From: a virus
DNA length: 64,000 nt
Virus record (IMG/VR): IMGVR_UViG_3300032073_000024
Location: 1-64,000 of that record
Direction: 5' to 3' (one strand)
Part shown: piece after piece, positions 21,115-31,700 of the stretch
How positions within the stretch are numbered: position 1 is the first letter of the stretch
How the letters are laid out: each line of letters begins with the position of its first letter
Translations under genes and position numbers: made by a program
The notes under the pieces: generated by a model
The model's input: only the letters and a program-made list of their open reading frames with translations
Databases searched by the model: none
What the model was told of the DNA's origin: nothing

Positions 21115-22219
21115 CACCATTGAACAAGCTAAAGTTGATGACGTAAGGCAAGGCTTGCCAAGTGCAAGTGGATTAAATCGCGTCATTGATTGCCCCGGTT
21201 CTTTAGAACTAGAATCAAAATCACCTACTCCACCTGATTCCCCTTGGGCTGCAAGAGGCACAAGAATACATGGGGTTATGGATGGCAGTGTTGACCGCTC
21301 TGAACTAAGCACTGAAGAACTAGATGTCGTGGCTGAACTTGAGGATTACGACAAGCTATTATTCCATGACTGTCATGATATTATAAGAGAAGAAAGATAT
21401 TGGTACTACAGTGGTAATAAAAAAATCTGGTCAGGAATGCTGGACATTGCTGCACGTTGTAACAAGACGGGTAACGGAATTGTTTGCAACTATAAGACTG
21501 GTCGCGGCCAAGACTCGGTAGCTAATAACTGGCAAGCCAAAGCTGAGTCAGTTTTGTGGTGGCAAAAATGGAGAGGTGAAGGGATGACTGAAGTTCGTTA
21601 CTGCTTTGCACAACCAGAGTCCATGTATGATCACGTGCTTTGCCATACGTTTGATGAGAAAGAATTAAAGAGAGCTGAGAAGGATATACGTGATGGAGTT
21701 TTACTAGCACTGTCAGGTAAAGGCTGGCTTGAGCCTAGTGAGAAAGCCTGCATATGGTGCAAAGCTAAGTCAATATGTAGTGCGTTGAAGTACAAGATAG
21801 AAGCTTACAAGGATATACCAACTGAAAACTTTAGCGACATGTCTGCTAAAGAGAGAGGCTATTACTTAGCAAAAGCGCGTGAAGCAAAAGATGCAGCGAC
21901 TAAAGTATATGAAGACTTAGCATCACAAGCAAAAGAGTTAGTATCAAATGATGAAGAAGCTATCAAAGGATGGTATATGTCAAGAGGTAGGGAGATTAAT
22001 TCCATAACATCTACTAAGCTGGCATTAGAGATGGCCACTGAACTAGGTATACCAGCAGATGAATTTTATTCTCGCGCATCTATATCAACAAGTGCGCTTG
22101 AGAAGTTAGCAGCCAAGCACTTGAAAGTTAAAGAACCTAAGCAGTGGGTTAAGGATAACTTTCATTCAGTTATTAATAGTGCTAATGCAAGATCATCATT
22201 AAAAGCTAGGCGTAAATGA
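21101..22219 (+). CDS. PD-(D/E)XK exonuclease (DUF2800/Cas4-like)
   Basis: About 372 residues from GTG 21101; a TTG at 21086 is also possible and neither has a clear ribosome binding site. GLPSASGLNRVIDCPGSLEL at the N-terminus is the DUF2800 signature (SAS...CPGS), followed by AARGTRIHGVMDG. The active-site region is WSGMLDIAAR...IVCNYKTGRG (about 115-145), giving the D...K of PD-(D/E)XK. Near 220, SEKACIWCKAKSICSAL holds Cys residues that may bind an Fe-S cluster with the N-terminal Cys. It probably resects DNA for the adjacent annealing protein. Overlaps the previous gene by about 14 bp and the next by 4 bp. Confidence 0.75.
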   Translation: MPNPSTIEQAKVDDVRQGLPSASGLNRVIDCPGSLELESKSPTPPDSPWAARGTRIHGVMDGSVDRSELSTEELDVVAELEDYDKLLFHDCHDIIREERYWYYSGNKKIWSGMLDIAARCNKTGNGIVCNYKTGRGQDSVANNWQAKAESVLWWQKWRGEGMTEVRYCFAQPESMYDHVLCHTFDEKELKRAEKDIRDGVLLALSGKGWLEPSEKACIWCKAKSICSALKYKIEAYKDIPTENFSDMSAKERGYYLAKAREAKDAATKVYEDLASQAKELVSNDEEAIKGWYMSRGREINSITSTKLALEMATELGIPADEFYSRASISTSALEKLAAKHLKVKEPKQWVKDNFHSVINSANARSSLKARRK

Positions 22220-22698
22220 ACGACCAAGATTGGGAGAAGTATAAGAAGCATGTTGCTGATAGTGTCCCAACAGTACAGCGCGTTGTTCAATACTTGTTAT
22301 CACGTGGGCATACCGTCCAAGTTCCCCCAACTCATATAGCAACTAACCAAAGAGATAGAATTAAGATGAAGGATGATGGAGACTTCTTCTTAATACAACG
22401 CTGTGAAGTTAAACAAACTAGGCACGTATTTGCTGGGCCAGAAGACTGGCCCTTCTCTGTGATTATTATATGTAATAAGAATAGCTTTGATAAGAGGCAC
22501 GGAAGTAAGCCAGCCTATTACATTATTCCTTCATCAGACTTTAAGTGCATGATAGTTATAGACGTTCAGAAAACAGAGAAGAGTTGGTGGGCAGAGGAAA
22601 AGAAAGATAACAGATATGAAGATGTTGTTGAGACCTTCTATGTTATAGATAAAAACAATCCACATATAAGTTGGGAGAAAATTTATGCCAATAAATAG
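22216..22698 (+). CDS. Possible nuclease-like protein (160 aa)
   Basis: MNDQDWEKYKKHVADSVPTV, then VQYLLSRGHTVQVPPTHIAT and DFFLIQRCEVKQTRHVF, FSVIIICNKNSFDK. The D...E-V-K spacing with following strands resembles a restriction-endonuclease-like fold, as in small phage nucleases. ATGA junction with the exonuclease. The assignment rests on the motif and neighbours only. Confidence 0.55.
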   Translation: MNDQDWEKYKKHVADSVPTVQRVVQYLLSRGHTVQVPPTHIATNQRDRIKMKDDGDFFLIQRCEVKQTRHVFAGPEDWPFSVIIICNKNSFDKRHGSKPAYYIIPSSDFKCMIVIDVQKTEKSWWAEEKKDNRYEDVVETFYVIDKNNPHISWEKIYANK

Positions 22699-23041
22699 TA
22701 GGCGCAAGGGAGCTGTAGCTGAACGCGCTTTTAGAGATGAGTTAAGAGAGGCTGGATATAAAGATGCCATACGTGGGTGTCAGCACTCAGCTATCGGGGC
22801 AGATGGAGGGGCAGCACCAGACGTAAGGTGTGACAGCTTGAACAAGTTTCACTTTGAGGTGAAGCATAGAGAGAAGGGCGCGACTCGTAATGGGTATGAA
22901 CAAGCCAAGCGTGATGCAAAGGAAGAACAGATACCAGTGTTTGCTTTCCGTAAGAATCATTCCCCTTGGTTAGTAGCAATGTCATTGGAGGATTTTTTTA
23001 AGTTAGTGCGTGAGTTACCAGAGGGGTTTCAAAAACTGTGA
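22685..23041 (+). CDS. Holliday-junction resolvase-like PDDEXK nuclease
   Basis: 118 residues. NSRRKGAVAERAFRDELREA, then GGAAPDVRCDSLNKFHFEVK and PVFAFRKNHSPWLVAM. The basic N-terminus, APDV Asp and FEVK core match the small phage/archaeal-type resolvase (Hjc-like) fold. It probably resolves recombination or replication intermediates before packaging. The TGA stop lies within an operator copy (23032-23048). Confidence 0.75.
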   Translation: MPINSRRKGAVAERAFRDELREAGYKDAIRGCQHSAIGADGGAAPDVRCDSLNKFHFEVKHREKGATRNGYEQAKRDAKEEQIPVFAFRKNHSPWLVAMSLEDFFKLVRELPEGFQKL

Positions 23042-23048
23042 CAGTATA
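23032..23048. promoter_or_regulatory. Operator palindrome 13
   Basis: AAAACTGTGACAGTATA, contains the TGA stop of the resolvase-like gene, 17 bases before dnaB. Confidence 0.75.
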
Positions 23049-23065
23049 AGCTATGGAGATTATTA

Positions 23066-24385
23066 ATGATTGATAATGAATTAAGAGTACCGCCTCATAA
23101 TGCGGATATGGAAGAGGGGCTTTTGGGTTGTCTTATTGAAGATCCAAAGGAAGCGTTGAGTGGTTTCATATCAGAACATCCTGCATCCCGTGGGTATTTT
23201 TATGACCTGAAAAACCAAACTGTTTATAATGCAATACTAAAGCTACAAGATGAACGTCAGAACATTGACTTACTGACGCTTATAAATGTTCTTAAAAAAG
23301 AAAACAAATTAGATGAGATCGGCGGCCCAGCATATGTGACTGGGTTGTCTGACAAGATGTCAGTCCCAAGCAACTGGCCGTACTATTCAAAAGAGTTAAG
23401 GGATTACTGGATTAAGCGTAAGCTTATTGAGTCAGGTCATCAAGCAGTCAAGGAAGGATACCAATCAGTGGACGCATCCAAGGCTTTAGATTGTGTGCAG
23501 CGTGACATCCTACAGATAGCACAAGATAACGCTGGATCAGGAGAGCGCAGTAATGCTGACATGGTAGGTGAATACATAGCAAAGATTGAGGCTGGACTTC
23601 TTGACCCTAGTTCATTGCGCGGAATATCATGCGGTTACTCAGACATAGATGAGAAGACAATGGGACTACAGCCAGCCAGTGTAACTATACTTGCAGCTAG
23701 GCCCAGTATGGGTAAGACATCTCTTGCTTTATGTATGGCAAGGAACATGACCGTAGACAACAAGGAACCAGTAGGCATATTTAGTTTAGAAATGTCTGCT
23801 GAATCCTTGATAGCAAGACTGATACACACTCAAGCAAAAGTAAGTCGTAATGATGTGGCTTCTAATATGGCAGCACTATCGCAGGCTTCTGTTGATATAG
23901 CTAATGCTCCATTACATATTGATGATCGTAGTGCTTTATCAGTCCAACAAATCTCTGCTGCTGCTAGAAGAATGAAACAACAGCATGGCATTAAGGCTTT
24001 GTTTGTTGATTACCTTCAGTTAATTAGATCAACACGTGATAAAGGTTCACGTAATGATGAGGTAGCAGAGATTAGTAATGGGTTAAAGTCTATAGCTAAA
24101 GAGCTTAGGATTCCTGTTGTTGTATTGTCTCAACTATCCCGCCAAGTTGATAAAGATTCTCGCGCACCAAAACTATCTGACCTACGTGACAGTGGGGCTA
24201 TTGAACAAGACGCTGACATTGTTCTTTTTATTTGGCGTGATCCTAATGTGCCTCCTATAGGGCCGGGGTTGCCAGTATTTGTTAGCATAGATAAAAACAG
24301 AGAAGGAGAAAGCGGAGTAAGAATACCGCTCGTCTTCTTTAAGAACTACACTAGATTTGAAAACGGAAGTTATATTAATGTCTGA
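23066..24385 (+). CDS. dnaB: Replicative DNA helicase DnaB
   Basis: 439 residues with the full DnaB plan. The N-terminal primase-binding domain starts PPHNADMEEGLLGCLIEDPK. The RecA-like ATPase has Walker A AARPSMGKTSLAL (about 211-223), Walker B KALFVDYLQLI (about 311-321), VVVLSQLSRQ and SDLRDSGAIEQDADIVLFIW. It unwinds DNA as a hexamer at the fork. With ssb it is the core of phage replication; no phage polymerase or primase is visible, so host enzymes probably complete the replisome. An operator precedes the gene by 17 bases. Confidence 0.95.
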   Translation: MIDNELRVPPHNADMEEGLLGCLIEDPKEALSGFISEHPASRGYFYDLKNQTVYNAILKLQDERQNIDLLTLINVLKKENKLDEIGGPAYVTGLSDKMSVPSNWPYYSKELRDYWIKRKLIESGHQAVKEGYQSVDASKALDCVQRDILQIAQDNAGSGERSNADMVGEYIAKIEAGLLDPSSLRGISCGYSDIDEKTMGLQPASVTILAARPSMGKTSLALCMARNMTVDNKEPVGIFSLEMSAESLIARLIHTQAKVSRNDVASNMAALSQASVDIANAPLHIDDRSALSVQQISAAARRMKQQHGIKALFVDYLQLIRSTRDKGSRNDEVAEISNGLKSIAKELRIPVVVLSQLSRQVDKDSRAPKLSDLRDSGAIEQDADIVLFIWRDPNVPPIGPGLPVFVSIDKNREGESGVRIPLVFFKNYTRFENGSYINV

Positions 24386-24611
24386 TGAAACATACCTTGT
24401 AGACACGGCCCAAGCTGCAAAGAAACTTGGGGTTAGCCGCACATATATTGCAGCATTAAAAAAAGCAGTAGGTTGCGGAGGCAGTCATAGATTTAAGCTT
24501 TCTTGGCTGACTGATTACCTAGATGAGAACCCTAACTTCAGGGTTAGGGGTAATAAGTCGCAAGGAGGTGAGAATGACTTTGCTGAACAAGATAAACAAG
24601 CTACCGCCTAA
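24378..24611 (+). CDS. Small HTH protein, excisionase-like
   Basis: 77 residues from ATG 24378 (MSDETYLVDTAQAAKKLGVS), overlapping the DnaB stop. AAKKLGVSRTYIAALKKAVG is a helix-turn-helix, followed by RFKLSWLTDYLDENP, an arrangement like the MerR/excisionase-type HTH in phage Xis proteins. Located two genes before the integrase, it could be the excisionase or a regulator. Confidence 0.6.
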   Translation: MSDETYLVDTAQAAKKLGVSRTYIAALKKAVGCGGSHRFKLSWLTDYLDENPNFRVRGNKSQGGENDFAEQDKQATA

Positions 24612-24888
24612 CCTTGTCCGAGTCTTAGCTCGCAAAGGAAGGGACGCTATGACTAATAAAGAGATTTCAGATACGTCTGGCATACCAGTTAAACGGGTAG
24701 GTCAGATTAGTCGTATGAAATCATGGGACTCTATACAAGTATCTGAAGCTGCTGCCTTTGCTGACGCATGTGGTGTAGACTTAGTTAACCAATCTAAAAC
24801 AAGAAAGTATTTAATGCGTGGGCCAGCAATGGCTCACGTTAAGAGGGCTAATAATAAAGATTATTTATTGTCCCTCTTTAAACTGTAA
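24574..24888 (+). CDS. HTH protein next to the integrase, possible repressor
   Basis: 104 residues. ATG 24574 is chosen because AAGGAGGTG lies at ideal distance; the frame is open upstream to 24523. MTNKEISDTSGIPVKRVGQI is a helix-turn-helix (about residues 43-62), followed by SVSEAAAF-like helices. It is one of the best candidates for a lysogeny regulator because it sits just before the integrase. The TAA stop lies inside an operator copy (24879-24895). Confidence 0.65.
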   Translation: MTLLNKINKLPPNLVRVLARKGRDAMTNKEISDTSGIPVKRVGQISRMKSWDSIQVSEAAAFADACGVDLVNQSKTRKYLMRGPAMAHVKRANNKDYLLSLFKL

Positions 24889-24895
24889 CAGTATA
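24879..24895. promoter_or_regulatory. Operator palindrome 14
   Basis: TAAACTGTAACAGTATA, contains the TAA stop of the HTH gene, 4 bases before the integrase ATG. Confidence 0.8.
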
Positions 24896-24899
24896 ACAA

Positions 24900-25784
24900 A
24901 TGAAGAAAACAAAAACGCTACCACAAATGATCAGAGAGTATATCAACTGGAAAAGGTTGGGTGCTGCTGATAACACAATTAATGTCTATCAAAATTACTT
25001 AGACAAATTTTCCAACCATTGCTTCACAACAAAGCAGAACCCGTTGGATCATAACACGCTCCACTCTTTTCTTGTTTCTTGTAAAAGGAATACTAATAAA
25101 TCAAACGGAGAACTAGTTAAAGGAAGTACGCTTAATGCAATACTCACATGCTTGAAGTCTTTCTTTAAATACTTTCAAGAAAGCGGTCAAACAAATCTTA
25201 ATCCTGCATCAATGATACCTAGGTTTAAAGAGGAAGCCACAACTGTTGTTGGTTTCTCTCCTGATGAAGCAAAAGAATTACTTAAATCTAGTTATGATTC
25301 TCCTTACTCAGACTACTGGACTCCAATGATTATGCTTGGATGGTATTATGGAATGAGACTTGGAGATACAGCTTGCTTTAAAAGATCGTTCGTTAATGAA
25401 AAGAAAAAGCAGATAACCTTTATACCTATGAAGAGAAAGCGTAGAGAAATTATACTACCTTTAGTTAATGATGTAGGTTTAGCTTTGTCAAAGACTCCAG
25501 TTGAAAATGATATATACTATTTCCCACTAGCGCGTGATAGATATTACTTTCGCGGCACTCTAGATAAACAGTTCAAAGCTATAGTTAATCAAGCCAGCCT
25601 TGATAACTCTCTTACATTCCATTGCCTCCGTCACGGAGCGGCAACTCGTATGCTGAAGAATGGTGTAAGAACTACAACTATTACTGAAATTATAGGTTGG
25701 GATTCTCCAGCAATGTTGCAGCGTTATATAGATAGAGATGAAAAAGATATTGCTACTGCACTTGAAGGTAGTATTACTGTTTAA
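24900..25784 (+). CDS. int: Tyrosine recombinase / phage integrase
   Basis: 294 residues. N-terminal SAM-like core-binding domain (about 1-100, TLPQMIREYINWKRLGAADN). Catalytic domain: Arg in YYGMRLGD (about 152), Lys region KKKQITFIPMKRKRR, HCLRHGAATRML (His-x-x-Arg, about 241-244), GWDS (about 267) and the nucleophile Tyr in LQRYIDRDE (about 274). It catalyses site-specific integration and excision, so the phage is probably temperate. It starts 4 bases after an operator and converges on the giant gene with a 4-bp overlap of stops. No attachment site could be recognised. Confidence 0.9.
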   Translation: MKKTKTLPQMIREYINWKRLGAADNTINVYQNYLDKFSNHCFTTKQNPLDHNTLHSFLVSCKRNTNKSNGELVKGSTLNAILTCLKSFFKYFQESGQTNLNPASMIPRFKEEATTVVGFSPDEAKELLKSSYDSPYSDYWTPMIMLGWYYGMRLGDTACFKRSFVNEKKKQITFIPMKRKRREIILPLVNDVGLALSKTPVENDIYYFPLARDRYYFRGTLDKQFKAIVNQASLDNSLTFHCLRHGAATRMLKNGVRTTTITEIIGWDSPAMLQRYIDRDEKDIATALEGSITV

Positions 25785-28700
25785 ATATCAGGAGCCGGGG
25801 ATAATCCTTTAACCCTAACCTTCCTGTTCGGACTCATTTTTTTATCAGGTAGTAGAGTTCTCCTAGTAAAAGGCTCTTCTCCCTTATCCCAAATTCCATT
25901 AGGGCTGATACCAGATTCTATATAAAAATCATTAAACCTATCAAGTGTATCCATGATTTCTTTAAATTCTCCAGACCATTTACTCTCATCTTTATTCCAA
26001 CCATCTATCATGAAAGTTACAAAGTTTTTCCTTTGAAAGTCTTCCACGAACTCACTCCTTGTTGGGATAGTTCCCGCTTCAAGTTTATAATGAAGAGGAG
26101 TTTTTGCTCTAAGATGTTGGTTTAGTTTTCTTTGAGCGTCAACACGACCCAGCACTTCTTCATTTTTAGCAGCATCTGCTAAAAGTTCATTCATCATTAA
26201 CACTCTCAGTTCTTCTGCTCGTGCAAGGTCTCCCCTACCTATTGCTGACTGAAACGCTCTAACGTGTTCAGATATAGGTTTAATGTTAGAGATACTTGCT
26301 GCTAATGTTTGCCCTCTAAATACTTTAATATCATCTGGATCGTAATAACGGTTTATCGCGTTCATTACATTGCCGAATTTTTTCCATCCTTTTCCGTAAT
26401 CTGTTAGAGAATCAACTATATTCATAGCCAGAGGAACCATGCCTTTAGCTAATGATCTCATGCCATATGTTGGATCTTTAGTTACGGCAGTTTCTGCTAA
26501 GTATTTAGTTAGCACACTAGCTTTAGAGTAAAGCAAACTGCCGGGATGCATCATGCCTCTTGATGGGTCTCCACCAACTACAGCTTCAATCCAAGCCCCA
26601 GCCATTGGAACTGAACTAGTACCTAATCCAATTGCTGATCGTATAAAATCTTTTGCTTCTTTCTTGTCTGTTGGTAGTGACTTTTTGTTATCAGTCCCCA
26701 TAAGTCCATAAATCCAATTTAATATTGTTATTGCAAGAGTGCCTGCTCCATAGGCTGATGCCATAAATCCAAGCAACCATATAATTCCAGCAACAGACTG
26801 AACACTAGAGTCTTTTAAGTCTCTCTTCCTGCTTCTACCTAGCATAACATTCCCAAAATTCTGGATTGCGTTTGTACCCCAACCCAACAACGCCATTAAA
26901 GCATTAGCTGTTTGAGTTAACCTTGCCCACGCTGGTCGGTTACTAGGAGTTGCCGAGTTAGACTGAGTAACCCATCCTTCAGCAACATTGTTTCTTTGAA
27001 AGTCAGTAAGGAACTGTGCATCTTCTTCTCCACGCGCTCTTGCTTGGAGGTACGCCTTTGCTTCTTTCTGGAAATTAGTAACCCCGCCTTTTGCTAACAT
27101 GTTCAAAGTGTTATTAAAGGAAGCTTTATTAGCTCTAAATATATACAAGTACCTCCCAAGTAATTCCTCCTCTGATATGTCTTCGTTAAGATCATCTTCG
27201 TAATATTCTCTAGAATCATAAACCTTATCCAGTTGCCTTTGAAGATCGTTTACATGCTGTACTCCTAAATTCCATAGTTGAATGTTGCCGCTTATATCAC
27301 CAATCCTTGGAAAGATTGGCCTACCTATTAAAGATAGACCTGACTCAGCAAGACCCATCCCAGCGTTTAAACTTCTAACGGCTGCCTGAATAACTTCATT
27401 CTCTGTTTTATAAGAATTAATCCCGCTCCCTCCTGAAACTAAGTCCCCTAAGAAAGCTTCATTAGTTTCAATAGGGGTTATGGGCATATCAAGCCCACGT
27501 TCTGCAAGCATACGGTGTTCATGTATACGCATAGGCATATGCTGAAAAACCTCCTCAACCGCTGGAGCAAGGAACCCACCAATAGGGGCTATAACCCTAT
27601 GAACTCCTCTAGCTTTAATGAATCCATCTAATATAGCAGGGAATGATTTAAATATAAGGTCTGGTTTATCCCAGCTAAATTTAGGTTTAAAAATCCTCTT
27701 TCCTTTTACACTCTTTGTTAACTGAGTATCAACACCTACTGTGAATTTAACAGCAGAAGCTAAAGTAGATGCACCTAGTTTCCCTATGGATATAGGCCAC
27801 CTCATAAGTAATCCTTTAAGGAAAGCAGAAAACCCAGACTGACCTTGTGCCGCTGCTAGGTTAAACCCTCCAATCACACTAGCATCAGTACTGTTCTTAA
27901 CTACTGTATTAATAGCCATCAATGTTGATCCAACAACTGAGCTTTGCATTCTCTTATACCAAGCATTGTTTATCTCCAGCTTAGACCCTGCGCTTTTTGT
28001 TGAGTAAGCCTCTGAATATTGTTCTGATACTTCAAGAAGCTTTCTTCTCCAAAAATTTATCTCATCCATTGTGCCAATAAAGTTAGCGCCTTCACTAGCG
28101 TTCAACTTAAACTCTTTTTTAAGTTGCTTCTCAAGTTTATGTGACCCTCTTACATAACCTTCATTTATTAATTGTTGCCTTCTTTTCTTTACGCTTAAAT
28201 CCATTGCATCAAGATCGCGTTGTATCGCCTTGATTGAAATAATTACATTCTCAAGGGGCTTCGCGCTTCCCATTAAGGCAAACCTTTTAAGGTCTGATTG
28301 ATCTTTAAACCCATACTGATAAAAGTAATAAGGAGCATTTGCTTTCTTTCTAGCTTTAACAAACGGGCCTTCAGCTTTTAAGTCTATGTACTTGGTAGTT
28401 TGTTTTTGGGTTTCAGATGGGAGCCTTTCCCCGACAAGGGTGTTAAGTATATCCTTATACTCTGACAGTATAAGCTTCTTAATTGATGGGATATCCTTGC
28501 TGCTTCGCTTGGATAGTAAATCTAATACACTTTCTACACTGACTTTTTCTAGGCTTCCATCAGCAATTGAAGCCGCAGCTATTGCGTAGTACTGTTCCAG
28601 CTCACTGGGTTGAGTGATGAACTCAGGGTTCCTGTCTATAATAAAAGATAGTAATGCCTCTGGATGGCCTGCGAATATAGCATCAAAATCTATTGCTCCA

Positions 28701-31700
28701 AGTTCTGCTCCCTCGTTTAAATTAACCCTATCTTTGTAAAGCTCTAGAAAAGTTTTGGATTCATTACTGTATACGCGAGGCAAGAAAGTCTTCCCTCTTT
28801 TTAAAGGAAGCCTAACAATAGGAGCGCGTCCTTTTTCAGCGTCAATAATATACGTAGGAGATACAGACTTGTCTAAGTCTGCAATGCTTTGATTTAATTT
28901 GTAGGCTATGTCGGTTATCTTCCCTTCAAAATCCAGCAAAGCTATATCTTCCTTAGTAATTTCTTGGCCAGATACAAGCCTGTCACCAATATCTAAATTC
29001 CTTCCTCCCTCTTGATGTGATGCTCTGAGTTCGTTACCTACAGTTGTTTCCCATTCTTTAAACGTATCCTCTCTAGCCACCCCTGTGAAACTTGCATCTA
29101 ATCCGTGGCTTAAAGCAGCGGCTTTCATTTTATTCTTCCAAGCATCTCCGTATTCGTTTGCCCACGCCCCCATTCTTTGGAAGTATAAGTTGTGTCTTCT
29201 TACTAATTGCTTTGTAACTTCTACACTTCTGCCGGGAATATTATTCAATGTCTGATCTAGCACAGACAGTGAAAGCTTACTTGCAATAGCCCTGACGTTT
29301 TGTCTTGGGTGCATGACAAGTTCCGACATGTAGATGTTTTCTAGCATGGAATGCCAACCGCTATAGTACTCAAAGTAAGGATTACTTGGGCCATTCTCTG
29401 AAAGCCAGTGAGTAATTGCGTCATAAGCTTCACGCATCTTAGCAAGATGCTCATCTCCAGTGTCATCAGATAGTATTCTAACAGTAATAACTTTAGATTT
29501 TTTACCGAAGATTTCCGGCACAGGTATTACTAAAGTATTATTCTCTAGTTGAGTCTCTGCTCCGCGCTGGTCTGGCAGGACTGCCTCTATAAATACTGGA
29601 TCATCATTCTCATCTTTAGTCCTAAAAACTGGAGTCTCTATTGAATTAGTATCTTTGTTTAATCTAGCTAAGTAATCTTTAATCTCTTTATCATTTAAAA
29701 ATTTACCAGCAACTTGCCTTGCTTCATGTAACACTTGAAGCTCTTTAAATAAGCCATCAAGTTCCTTGTAGCTTTTTTGGAATAACAACCTTTGTCTTTC
29801 AGATTTCTTTGAATGGTCTACTACCTTTCTTGTTGCTTTAGCAATAGCTTCGGCTCGCACTTTAGGGTCTTTATGCTGCAACCCCTTCAATAAATCTTTC
29901 GCAAACTTCTGAACACCAGCTCCTTCAAGTTCCCCGTCCTCTTCAAAGACTAAAGCAAGTGCATTCTCTTGAAGGGATTTTCTAGTAGCCAATAACCCAG
30001 CAGCAAGTTGCCAACGCTTGTACCCTTTTGTTCCTTTAGCTGGTAGCATTGGAGTGTTAGGAGCTATCGCCCTCTTCACTGCATAAGCTTCAAGTATTTG
30101 ATCCGCTAATGCCGCAACATCACTTGCTGTAGCATTAGGATTAATCGTTAGCATTTCACTAAACAGATTAGACTTGGCAAGTACTCTTGCTATGGATGCT
30201 GCTTTGCCTTTTATATTAGCTGCGTCTACTTGGTTCTCTCTTAAAGTTTGTTCGTCTCCTGCTATCTCAAGGAGAATCCCTGATGCTCTCAAGTCAAGTC
30301 CTTCAGCAGCTAAAGCATTAACAGCAAACCTAAGTTCAGCAGCTATTTCAGTTTCAACTTCTCTTGATCTCTCTGCTTTATTAAATCTTTCATGGGCATT
30401 GTTGAGTAATGACTGAACCTTATCAGAATTAAGTACTTTAACTTGTTCTTGGTAGTTGGTTTCTATCCAGCGCATCTTTGATTGAAATTTCTTAAACAAC
30501 TGAAGGCTTACTAGTGCTAATGAATTAGCAAGCTCCTCCCTGCCTTCCTCCATGAACTTGTCATACTGTTCTTTATACTCTTTAGGGAGTACTGATTCAG
30601 CAGATATCTTTCCGATGTCGTCTGAAAAATTACGCAGCAACATTTTATACCCATCCTTGGATATATCTTTAGGCATGTGTTTCCTGAGAACCTTATCAAT
30701 AACAGAAACAGAAACAGCAGCTTGCCCCATAAGAATATCACTTGCCTCTTTGTTTCCAGAAACACTTAACACATTTAATGCTGACTCTAGTTTCTCTGCG
30801 CTCTCTAAAGGATTTATGCTTCCTGCATTTATTGCACTTCTGGTAAGAAGTCCTCCCGGCTTTGCTGCCCTATTAAAGTCTAACCCTTTACCAGTCTTCA
30901 GCATCTTCTCTACTTCACTGAAGAACTTGCGCTTCTCTCTTCGTGCAGCTACTGAGTCAACCCGAATTAAACTATTATCTAGTAATCCACTTACAATATC
31001 TAGCGCAGTTTCTAGACCTCTCTTAAAAATTCCTTCAGTGGATTGCTTGACTAAGTTACGGGCATAGAACTCATCAGGGTTAATGACATCATAAAGCAAA
31101 TCATCAATCTCATTTAATGCATCTTCTTGCTCTTGTGAAAGTGATGCTGAGATTTTACTTTGCGGATCAGGAGAAAATTCTCTAGCTGTTATTGCTGACT
31201 TAACTTGGTTGTTCTCAAATACAGCTATATTATTTCTACCAAACTCTTGTATGTTGTACCCATCAAACCCTGCATATTTTATGAACCTTGTGTAAAGTTC
31301 TATTGCTCCCCAATAATTTTTTTCAATATCAGGAAGGATAGCACTAACTAAATCTGCATCACTTTGAAAACTAAATCTTTTATCTGGGTCTGCTAATTCT
31401 AACCCAAGGCCAGCTTCTAGAAGTGCTTCTTTTTCTATTATCTGTTTTACCTGACCAACAGTTTCTACTCCAAACGCAACACTGAGATTATTAATAGCTT
31501 CATTTATCCGTGCTGATTCTTCTGCATAGGTATCTAGTTCTACTTGTATTGACTCTGGGCTATAGCCAAAGTCTTCAAGTTCTTGTATGTCTGGTTGCTT
31601 TTGATAGTTTAAAACATCCCGAAGTTTAGCTCCATCACTCCATCCTTTATCTGAATCAATTTCCCCTAGTAAGTATTTAGCCTCTGAAACAGCACGTTTA

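Noticed and set aside
24900-25784. attP site next to the integrase
   Set aside because: No tRNA-like or distinctive core sequence could be recognised in the flanks, which are occupied by an operator and the convergent gene.
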